From positions 1 to 11,344 of the forward strand of contig JAFNAU010000160.1 in the NCBI GenBank assembly GCA_017860335.1: DNA of 11,344 bases. Direction: 5' to 3'. Numbering within the stretch: the first letter of the stretch is position 1; each line of letters begins with the position of its first letter. The notes under the pieces are model-generated. The model ran no database searches. It worked only from the letters and a program-made list of their open reading frames with translations, and was not told the DNA's origin. The DNA is from Bacteroidota bacterium (lineage in GTDB: Bacteria > Bacteroidota > Bacteroidia > Bacteroidales > Paludibacteraceae). This document shows, piece by piece, positions 5,339 through 11,344 of the stretch. The translations under genes and the position numbers were made by a program.

Positions 5339-7084
5339 ATGGAAAATTTGTTAATCTATATGATCAAGGTAAACGGATCTTTAATCCTTTTCTACCTGTG
5401 TTACAAATTGCTTTTTCAACGGGATACGTTTTGGATGATACGCCGGATATATCTCCTGGTAAGTGTGCTGTTCTCATTTATCTATCCGCTCATTTCTGTG
5501 GAAGGATGGATAAAAAAACAAGAGCCCGTAATGACTGCCATCGCTTCCATTCAGCTGGATGAATTTATTATTACACCTGAAGGTATCGCTAGTTCCGGTC
5601 TGTTTACTCTCGAAAATGTACTCTGGGGGGTGTTTGGTCTGATTGTAATTTCTATGTTATTGCGCATTTGCGTACAGCTTATATCCATTTTTAAACGACG
5701 ATTAAAAGGTTATAAAACTGAACTTCAGGGAATTCCGGTTATCAGGATGGATGAAAAAATAACTCCATTTTCTTTTTTCAAATGGATTTTTATAAATCCG
5801 TTACTGCATACCCATAGCGAAACAGCCGAAATACTTGCTCACGAACAAACCCATGCGCGTCAATGGCATAGTGTGGATGTTTTTATCGGACAGATACAAA
5901 CAATTTTATGCTGGTTTAATCCTGCCGCCTGGCTTATGGAGCGTGAAATCAGACATAATCTGGAATTCCTGGCCGACAATCAGGTGCTTAAATCAGGATT
6001 TGAACCCAAAAACTATCAATATCACTTATTAAAATTGACTTACGAACCTGCAGATAGTAAGTTGATTAATCAATTCAATGTTTCACCAATTAAAAAAAGA
6101 ATCAAAATGATGAATTCTAAAAAAACAAAAAAAACGGGATTACTCAAATATGCATTGATTGTCCCGGTTGCACTGACATTAGTATGGCTCAGTAGTTTCC
6201 AGCAGATACTGGCCGGATTAAAAAACGACACTGGGAATACTGCCAGAATATCTTTAGCTGAAGCCAGTGTAAAGGATGTAAATCCGGTGCAAACGCCTTC
6301 TGCAGCAGTAGCAACAGCTCAGCAAACCGACAAGGATAAAAAGATTTTCGAAGTAGTAGAAACACCACCCGAATTTCCCGGCGGCATAGATGCTTTAATG
6401 AAATTTATGGCTGAAAATATTAAATATCCTGCCGAAGCTGTAAAAAACAAAATCGAAGGAAAAGTCATTCTGAAATTTGTAGTGGATGATACCGGTAAAG
6501 TCACTGATATTGAAGTAGCCAGATCGGTTGCACCCATGCTGGATGCCGAAGCAATACGGGTTGTAGGTTTGATGCCCCGTTGGGAACCCGGAAAACAAAA
6601 AGGGATACCAGTCAATGTACGCTTCGCTCTTCCAGTGGCATTCAAACTGTCACCTTCGGCAAATAAAGCTGTTCTTGAACAGTTGGAAGTTGTTGGATAC
6701 GGAAAACCTGAAACAAAAAAAGAAGGGGTTGTTGTTAATGCAATGTCAGTTGCTGCTCCGGACAAAGACGGGGTATATGATCAGGTCGATATTCTGCCTG
6801 CTTTTCAGGGTGGACAAGAAGCTCTGTTTGGCTGGCTTTCTCAAAACATCAGATATCCTGCAGATGCTCAAAAACAAGGTATTCAGGGAAAAGTTCTGGT
6901 TCAATATGTAGTGGATACAGATGGCAGCATCAAAAATGCAAAAATATTACGGGGCGTTAACGAATTGCTGGATAAAGAAGCTTTGCGTGTGATTAATACA
7001 ATGCCCAACTGGACTCCAGGCAAACACAAGGATAAAGTGGTGAAAGTAAGATACACCTTACCAATTCAGTTCAGGTTACAATAA
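5339..7084 (+). CDS. blaR1: M56 (BlaR1-type) membrane metalloprotease with two TonB C-terminal domains
   Basis: The protein has 581 aa from ATG 5339, which has AAAGGA 8 nt upstream and gives MENLLIYMIKVNGS, a normal family start. The frame extends to 5297, but that extension is polar and non-conserved. Membrane segments lie at about 5-24, 35-53, 95-115 and 268-288. The M56 zinc site is HEQTH at 168-172 with E209 in NLEFLADNQV as third ligand. Unlike staphylococcal BlaR1 there is no penicillin-sensor domain. Instead two TonB C-terminal domains follow, at about 337-437 (PPEFPGG, IKYPAEA, EGKVILKFVV, PRWEPGK) and 480-581 (LPAFQGG, IRYPADA, QGKVLVQYVV, PNWTPGK). Members of the family pass an envelope signal to BlaI by proteolysis. 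Here the duplicated TonB domains probably face the periplasm and may sense or contact envelope partners, which is an inference. Stop at 7084; terminator follows. Confidence 0.92.
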   Translation: MENLLIYMIKVNGSLILFYLCYKLLFQRDTFWMIRRIYLLVSVLFSFIYPLISVEGWIKKQEPVMTAIASIQLDEFIITPEGIASSGLFTLENVLWGVFGLIVISMLLRICVQLISIFKRRLKGYKTELQGIPVIRMDEKITPFSFFKWIFINPLLHTHSETAEILAHEQTHARQWHSVDVFIGQIQTILCWFNPAAWLMEREIRHNLEFLADNQVLKSGFEPKNYQYHLLKLTYEPADSKLINQFNVSPIKKRIKMMNSKKTKKTGLLKYALIVPVALTLVWLSSFQQILAGLKNDTGNTARISLAEASVKDVNPVQTPSAAVATAQQTDKDKKIFEVVETPPEFPGGIDALMKFMAENIKYPAEAVKNKIEGKVILKFVVDDTGKVTDIEVARSVAPMLDAEAIRVVGLMPRWEPGKQKGIPVNVRFALPVAFKLSPSANKAVLEQLEVVGYGKPETKKEGVVVNAMSVAAPDKDGVYDQVDILPAFQGGQEALFGWLSQNIRYPADAQKQGIQGKVLVQYVVDTDGSIKNAKILRGVNELLDKEALRVINTMPNWTPGKHKDKVVKVRYTLPIQFRLQ

Positions 7085-7110
7085 AAGTGGTCTTCATGAC
7101 CTTCTAAACA

Positions 7111-7149
7111 AAAAAATAACGCCGGGATGAAAATCCGGCGTTATTTTTT
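7111..7149 (+). terminator. Rho-independent terminator after the M56 protease gene
   Basis: AATAACGCCGG pairs with CCGGCGTTATT, with one bulged G and a GAAA-containing loop, flanked by an A-run on the left and a T-run to 7149 on the right. It can work on both strands and lies 27 nt after the stop at 7084. It is nearly identical to 7478-7518, and the similarity continues upstream as ACCTTnTAAAC. Confidence 0.9.
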
Positions 7150-7154
7150 AATTC

Positions 7155-7453
7155 TTTTATATTGTTGTCCGATAAAAAATTAATCTTATTGTCCTCAAGC
7201 CGGACAGGCTTTTACTTTTTTTGTCTGCGTTTCGCTCAAAGTGTCCAAACTCCTCTCCGCCAGTGGGCGGATCGTCAGACAAGGACGCTTTTAACCGCTT
7301 CACTACAACAATTTTCTTTACGCTTTTTCTCTAAGGCGGAAAGAGGGAACGATACCAAAATTGATCCCTAAATCCAATATAATGTTTATTAGTCTGATTT
7401 TCTATAACATATAATCGCTTGAATTATTTATACCGGACACCAATATATAAAAA
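7155..7453. mobile_element. MITE-like segment bounded by imperfect inverted repeats
   Basis: The left end (7155 onward, TTTTATATTGTTGTCCGATA) matches the inverted right end (7453 downward, TTTTATATATTGGTGTCCGG) except for a 2-nt gap and two substitutions over the core. The right end is one copy of the 24-nt repeat. The interior carries stems AAGCC-GGACA-GGCTT (7197-7211), TCCGCC-AGTG-GGCGGA (7256-7271), and an outer TTGTCTG (7221-7227) with CAGACAA (7276-7282). A 69-aa open frame at 7162-7371 overlaps these stems and has no recognisable product. The segment lies precisely between two copies of a terminator of about 60 bp. No transposase is present, so movement would need one supplied in trans. 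A structured intergenic RNA or relic is the alternative. Confidence 0.4.
7422..7445 (+). repeat. 24-nt direct repeat, copy 2
   Basis: Identical over 24 nt to 4499-4522 and in the same orientation; the spacing is about 2.9 kb. It forms most of the right terminal inverted repeat of the 7155-7453 segment and is followed by a terminator-like hairpin about 35 nt downstream, as copy 1 is (about 53 nt). Confidence 0.8.
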
Positions 7454-7477
7454 TGACTTAATCACCTTATAAACTCA

Positions 7478-7518
7478 AAAAAATAACGCCAGGATGAGAA
7501 TCCGGCGTTATTTTTTTT
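7478..7518 (-). terminator. Bidirectional terminator, after the dipeptidyl peptidase gene
   Basis: AATAACGCC and GGCGTTATT, with an inner GGAT/ATCC stem and a GAGA loop, form a strong hairpin with an A-run on the left and a T-run on the right, so it has a U-tract in both directions. It ends 16 nt before the minus-strand stop at 7534. It differs from 7111-7149 at only a few positions. Confidence 0.88.
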
Positions 7519-7533
7519 CAATACATGTGACAA

Positions 7534-9684
7534 TTATTTCAGGTTCTTTTCCAGAAAGTCGAATTTCTTCTGATACAGATGCCGGCGGGTTTCCTTACCC
7601 AAAATGCTGTGATTTTTGTCTGTATAGAGCTGTAAATCTGCATGTTTCCCGGATTTCATAAGCTTGTCGAGGTAAATCATGGTGTTGGGCAAATGCACGT
7701 TGTCATCAGCTGTGCCATGAACGATGAGAAGGTTTCCGTTCAGTTTATCAGCTTTATTCAGCACCGAACCTGCATCGTAACCACGGTTATTTTCCTGCGG
7801 AGTACGCATAAATCGCTCGGTATAAACAGCATCGTAAAGACGCCAGTCGGTAACTGGCGCTACGGCAATTCCGGCTTTGAAAATCTTTTCGCCTGAACTC
7901 ATGGAGAGCAGGGTCATATATCCTCCGAAACTCCATCCCCAGATGCCGATCCGGTCTTTATCCACAAACGACAGAGTGCCCAGGTATCGTGCAGCTTCTA
8001 TCTGGTCTTTAGCTTCGAGTACACCCAGTTGCTGATAGGTACATTTCCGGAAGTCTGCTCCACGAGCTCCGGTTCCTCTCCCATCCACACTTACCACCAC
8101 ATAACCCTGTGTGCTCAGATAATATTCCCAGTCAATTTTCCAATGGTCGAGAACTTGTTGCGAATTAGGTCCGCTATACTGCACCATCAGTGTGGGGTAT
8201 TTTTTACCGGGCGAGAAGTCTACCGGTTTAAGCATCCAGCCATTCAGTTTCACACCTTCTGAAGTAGTAAAGCTGAAAAACTCCTTAACAGGCAGATTGA
8301 GCGCTTTAAATTCGGCAGCCAGTGCGGCATTATCTTCCAGGATGCGGATTTTCATTCCTTTACTGTCGCACAGGGTACTCACAGTCGGCATATTCACATT
8401 GGAAGCATTGTCGGCAAAACAAGTATATGTTTTGGAAAAAACAGCATCGTGCACCCCTTTTCCGTCGGTCAGGCGAAGTTTCCGACCTTTGACATCTACT
8501 GAAAAAATGTCCCGCTGTATGGGTGAAGTTTCGGCCGACTGATAATAAAGAGTTTGGGTAAAGGCATTGTATCCGTAAACTTTGGTAACATCCCAGTTGC
8601 CCTTTGTTAGCTGTTTATTGAGCGTACCATTAATATTATACACACTCACAAAGGTAAAATACTTACCATCGGGTGTAAACTGAACATAATCGGAATTTTC
8701 GTAATCCACGTACCGACTGTCTTCGTCAGACAGGATGAGTTTAGAAATTAACGATTTCGGATTGGCAAAATACAAATCAAGCCGGTTCTGGTATCTGTTC
8801 ATAACAAATATTGCCAGCTTTTCCTGGTCAGCAGTCCATTTGATACGTGGGATATAGAACTCTTTTTCGTTAATATCAATATTAATCGTCCTGACCGATT
8901 TGTAAAAGTCATCATACACACACACGCTGGCTTTTGATATGTTTTGGCCGGGATTTGGATATTTGAAGGTCTGAATAGTCGGATAAAGCGGAAGCTCATC
9001 CTGAACAACCGGACTATTGAGGTACTGCTGCATGCTGTAGGTCGGAACGTCTGTTTCGTTAAACTTAATGAATGCCAACAGTTTGCTGTCGGGGCTGAAA
9101 ACAAAATATCGTGTTTCGGTAAATTCTTCTTCGTAAACCCAGTCGGGTGTTCCGTTTATTATTTTACCAAATTCTCCATCTTTGGTAATAGCACTTTCGG
9201 TTCCAAAATCGAGTTTATGGAGATAGAGATTATTCTCCCGTGCAAAGGCAATGTACCGGCTATCCGGCGAGAAAAGTGGAGCTTCCTGCGGCCCGTTCTC
9301 CGACAATGGTTTCAGTTCGTTGCGTTTCACATCAAAGATATAGTAATTGGCCGTAAAGGTACGTCGATAACGATATTTGGGACTTGTATAAACCAGAATT
9401 TTATTCTCATTGGGGCTGAATGTGTATCCGGTAATATTAACGAGGGGTGATTTCTTTATTGTATTCAGATCCAGAATTGTATCAACCGATTTACCTGTTT
9501 TATAATTATATTTGATTATCAATTTATTATCCTTCATTACCGTATAATGCTCTCCGTCATTCAGAGAATACATATCGACATAGGATTTTGGTCTGAATTT
9601 ACCATCAGTGATATCTGTGAGCAGATCAGCCTGAGTAAATTGTATGCATGCAAATAGCAATAGAAAAAAAAGGTTACGCTTCAT
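7534..9684 (-). CDS. dpp4: Dipeptidyl peptidase IV (prolyl oligopeptidase family S9B), exported
   Basis: The protein has 716 aa from the ATG at 9684. The frame runs back to a TTG at 9780, but only the downstream start puts a signal peptide, MKRNLFFLLLFACIQFTQA, at the N-terminus. The enzyme removes X-Pro (and X-Ala) dipeptides from peptide N-termini in the periplasm or at the cell surface. Residues 30-450 form the beta-propeller, including DWVYEEEF (181-188), whose Glu pair binds the substrate N-terminus. Residues 460-716 are the alpha/beta hydrolase: oxyanion Tyr in QYSGPN (Y503), nucleophile S585 in GWSFGGY, Asp D660 in HGTADDNVH, and His H692 in KNHSI. All DPP4 hallmarks are intact, and the length is close to that of bacterial DPPIV such as the Porphyromonas enzyme. 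It is divergent from the patatin-like gene and convergent with the M56 protease gene. A possible -7 box TATTTTTG lies on the minus strand at 9785-9778. Confidence 0.95.
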   Translation of the reverse strand: MKRNLFFLLLFACIQFTQADLLTDITDGKFRPKSYVDMYSLNDGEHYTVMKDNKLIIKYNYKTGKSVDTILDLNTIKKSPLVNITGYTFSPNENKILVYTSPKYRYRRTFTANYYIFDVKRNELKPLSENGPQEAPLFSPDSRYIAFARENNLYLHKLDFGTESAITKDGEFGKIINGTPDWVYEEEFTETRYFVFSPDSKLLAFIKFNETDVPTYSMQQYLNSPVVQDELPLYPTIQTFKYPNPGQNISKASVCVYDDFYKSVRTINIDINEKEFYIPRIKWTADQEKLAIFVMNRYQNRLDLYFANPKSLISKLILSDEDSRYVDYENSDYVQFTPDGKYFTFVSVYNINGTLNKQLTKGNWDVTKVYGYNAFTQTLYYQSAETSPIQRDIFSVDVKGRKLRLTDGKGVHDAVFSKTYTCFADNASNVNMPTVSTLCDSKGMKIRILEDNAALAAEFKALNLPVKEFFSFTTSEGVKLNGWMLKPVDFSPGKKYPTLMVQYSGPNSQQVLDHWKIDWEYYLSTQGYVVVSVDGRGTGARGADFRKCTYQQLGVLEAKDQIEAARYLGTLSFVDKDRIGIWGWSFGGYMTLLSMSSGEKIFKAGIAVAPVTDWRLYDAVYTERFMRTPQENNRGYDAGSVLNKADKLNGNLLIVHGTADDNVHLPNTMIYLDKLMKSGKHADLQLYTDKNHSILGKETRRHLYQKKFDFLEKNLK

Positions 9685-9849
9685 ATTTTCATTTTTATAT
9701 TTTAATCGGGAATTGAAAGTTCTTATCAATTCGAAACCATAAAATGCGGATTGAAATAATTGCATTTTATTTTCATACAAAAATACCTTAAAATATCTTC
9801 ACCAGCCTTTATTTGAGTTTTTTTTTGTTTCCCTTAACATTAAATGAAA

Positions 9850-9868
9850 TATCTTTGGATTATCTTTG
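9850..9868 (+). promoter_or_regulatory. Tandem -7 boxes upstream of the patatin-like gene
   Basis: TATCTTTG occurs twice, at 9850-9857 and 9861-9868, each a full match to TAnnTTTG. Transcription from the second would begin near 9873 and leave a leader of only about 20 nt before ATG 9892. The in-frame ATG at 9844 lies upstream of the boxes and could not be on these transcripts, which decides the start. The -33 element is less clear; a TTTG sits about 22 nt before the first box. Confidence 0.65.
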
Positions 9869-9891
9869 CAGACTTAAACAACAACAACACA

Positions 9892-10743
9892 ATGAAATCT
9901 TTTTTAAATCAATTTAACAATTCTCAGTCAGTAAACAGCACCGAAACAATAGGATTATGTCTGAGCGGAGGCGGTGCACTTGGATTTGCACACATCGGTG
10001 TGTTGCAGGCGCTTGAAGACTACCGCATAATACCAAACATGATTTCAGGAACGAGCATGGGAAGTATAATCGGTGCACTTTATGCTGCAGGTTATACGCC
10101 TTCGCAGATGCTAAAGCTTATTGATGATGGCAGACTTTATAAGATTACTAAACTTATGACTTTTCAGCCTGCATTCTGGAAATCAGGTCTTACAAGTCAG
10201 GCAGCTATCATTTCACTTATGAATGATCTGATTCCAAACAACAGCTTTGAGAAACTGGAAATACCCATGCACGTTTGTGTTTCGAATCTGACTACCGGAA
10301 AATATGAAATTGTTGACCGAAGTAATAAGCTTGACATCTGGGTCAGCGCATCGTGCAGTATTCCAGGCATTTTCAATGGTCTGAAAATCAACGACATGAT
10401 TTATGTTGATGGTGGTTTGCTGAACAATATGCCTGCTCAGCCACTTCGCGATAAATGTTCGGTGGTGATTGGATCTGATGTAGTTCCTCATTCTTCGACA
10501 AAAAAAAATCAGAAATCGCGCGATACCCTGGTAACATCACTGAGGGTAGGCATTCACAACAATTCAATTCCCGGACGTGAGATGTGCGACTTCCTGATAG
10601 AGCCGAAAGCTATAGAAAAATTTCATGAATTCAGCTTCGAAAATTTTCAGACCATTTATCACTATGGTTATAAAGCTACAGTCGAAATGATTAATGAGAA
10701 TCCCGAAATTCTGAGATTGCAAAAACCCATTGAAACAAAGTAA
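9892..10743 (+). CDS. Patatin-like phospholipase family protein
   Basis: The protein has 283 aa from ATG 9892; the earlier in-frame ATG at 9844 precedes the promoter boxes. It is a lipid acyl hydrolase with a Ser-Asp dyad. The oxyanion loop GGGALG is at 26-31, the nucleophile elbow GTSMG at 53-57 (S55), and the catalytic DGG at 173-175 (D173), in the expected order and spacing. No signal peptide or membrane segment is visible, so it is probably cytoplasmic, like RssA/YchK-type proteins rather than the outer-membrane BamA-fused patatins. The substrate is unknown; phospholipids or other acyl esters are the family norm. The gene is divergent from dipeptidyl peptidase IV with about 200 bp between the starts, and it shares a hairpin terminator with the convergent small membrane-protein gene. 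It appears to be single-cistron. Confidence 0.93.
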   Translation: MKSFLNQFNNSQSVNSTETIGLCLSGGGALGFAHIGVLQALEDYRIIPNMISGTSMGSIIGALYAAGYTPSQMLKLIDDGRLYKITKLMTFQPAFWKSGLTSQAAIISLMNDLIPNNSFEKLEIPMHVCVSNLTTGKYEIVDRSNKLDIWVSASCSIPGIFNGLKINDMIYVDGGLLNNMPAQPLRDKCSVVIGSDVVPHSSTKKNQKSRDTLVTSLRVGIHNNSIPGREMCDFLIEPKAIEKFHEFSFENFQTIYHYGYKATVEMINENPEILRLQKPIETK

Positions 10744-10765
10744 AGTTTATGCAGAAATTATAAAA

Positions 10766-10805
10766 ACAAATGGTTCACACGAATAATATTCTGTGAACCA
10801 TTTGT
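10766..10805 (-). terminator. Hairpin terminator between convergent genes
   Basis: ACAAATGGTTCACA (10766-10779) and TGTGAACCATTTGT (10792-10805) form a perfect 14-bp stem with a 12-nt loop. On the minus strand the stem is followed by TTTTTA, so it is a strong terminator for the gene at 10824-11171. On the plus strand the T-run is absent, so any effect on the patatin-like gene (stop at 10743) would be weaker. Confidence 0.85.
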
Positions 10806-10823
10806 ATAATGGAAAATCAGATA

Positions 10824-11171
10824 TTAATGTTTGTGCTTATTTGCTTTACTCGTTTGGTATTTTGTGTAAAAATAGCCGATGGTAAAAGTTGGTATAAAGT
10901 CGGTAAAGGGAATTAGTTCCTCCGCCATGTTGGCAATCCCTCCGATCATACCGGTTAATCCTCCAAATGTTTTCATAAAAATCATACCAGATATAGGAGC
11001 CCAGAGCATATCGCCCCACTCACCCAGACCGGGCAATGCATAGGTGGCAAGTCCGGCAAGATCCATCAAAATACAAAACGAAAGTTTTGGTAATTTCACT
11101 TGATTTTCTCCCTGCTTCGTATTTGCCCGATTATCCGGTACGGCATCGTAAACAATTTTCGTTTCTTTCAT
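10824..11171 (-). CDS. Small conserved-looking membrane protein of unknown function
   Basis: The protein has 115 aa from ATG 11171 and belongs to no family I can name. Residues 1-28 are polar and charged, consistent with a cytoplasmic tail. Hydrophobic stretches follow at about 31-48 (FCILMDLAGLATYALPGL), 54-80 (interrupted, with GGLTGMIGGIA) and 88-102 (PFTDFIPTFTIGYF). The C-terminus is short and basic, rich in Lys and His. The glycine-rich second stretch and the acidic-proline pattern EWGDMLWAPISG and EELIPFTDFIPTF look like the conserved signature of small Bacteroidota inner-membrane proteins that I remember only as hypothetical. No active-site motif is visible. A 14-bp hairpin with a U-tract lies after its stop. 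The start is supported by the lack of an earlier in-frame ATG; no clear -7 box was found upstream. Confidence 0.7.
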   Translation of the reverse strand: MKETKIVYDAVPDNRANTKQGENQVKLPKLSFCILMDLAGLATYALPGLGEWGDMLWAPISGMIFMKTFGGLTGMIGGIANMAEELIPFTDFIPTFTIGYFYTKYQTSKANKHKH

Positions 11172-11344
11172 TCCGATAAAGTAAGTGATTAAAAATAAAA
11201 CAAAAAAAAATTGAATTGAACACTACTTTTATTTCATAAACCGTGCCGAAATGTGTTAATATCGAACAAATAAAAAGTTAATCTCCATAACAAAAAAGCA
11301 GATAAACCTTTGATTTCAGTACAAGGGATACTCTGATTTGCAAA

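Noticed and set aside
5170..5562. Alternative frame across the blaI/blaR1 junction
   Set aside because: It overlaps both genes out of frame and gives no recognisable protein; the blaR1 start at 5339 has a good ribosome site and conserved N-terminus.
7162..7371. Open frame of 69 codons on the plus strand
   Set aside because: It overlaps three internal stems of the inverted-repeat segment and has atypical low-complexity composition; it is more likely non-coding repeat DNA.
4499..7445. Genomic island inserted at a tRNA att site
   Set aside because: No tRNA-like sequence is seen at either 24-nt repeat and there is no recombinase between them.

Overview
The window looks like a chromosomal segment from a member of the Bacteroidota, probably a Bacteroidales-like or related environmental lineage. 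The sequence is AT-rich. Promoters match the Bacteroidota -7 box TAnnTTTG (4759-4766, 9850-9857, 9861-9868), and most starts lack a Shine-Dalgarno sequence. The gene content also fits: a BlaI/BlaR1-type pair whose protease carries TonB C-terminal domains, a secreted dipeptidyl peptidase IV, and a patatin-like lipase.

Region 1 (1-3829, all genes on the minus strand) is accessory DNA. A 561-aa tyrosine recombinase (2144-3829) ends next to a two-gene unit bounded by GTTAGCGG-type sequences in inverted orientation (200-207 and 1962-1969). The unit encodes a secreted protein of unknown function and a small protein with GIY-YIG nuclease-like motifs. Beyond it, positions 72-207 fold into a long imperfect palindrome resembling an integron attC site, followed by the start of another minus-strand gene that leaves the window. 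The layout is recombinase, junction, cassette, palindrome, next cassette, all in one direction. This is the most unusual part of the window and may be an integron-like cassette system. The recombinase lacks the insertion typical of IntI, and the core sites do not match the canonical attC consensus.

Region 2 (3830-4744) holds no convincing gene. It contains a 24-nt-arm hairpin, repeated TTCTTGTTG motifs, a 24-nt repeat that recurs at 7422-7445, and an orphan terminator-like hairpin.

Region 3 (4745-7150, plus strand) is a regulatory pair: a BlaI/MecI-family repressor behind a perfect CTACGAA/TTCGTAG operator that overlaps its own promoter, then an M56 (BlaR1-type) membrane metalloprotease with two TonB C-terminal domains. 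No beta-lactamase gene is present, so the target genes are unknown.

Region 4 (7085-7533) separates two convergent genes. It has two near-identical terminator hairpins flanking a roughly 300-bp segment bounded by imperfect inverted repeats, a MITE-like arrangement. One end of that segment is the 24-nt repeat also found at 4499-4522.

Region 5 (7534-11344) looks like ordinary core DNA: dipeptidyl peptidase IV on the minus strand, a divergently transcribed patatin-like phospholipase on the plus strand, a shared terminator hairpin, and a convergent small membrane protein. Positions 11172-11344 hold no gene I can support.
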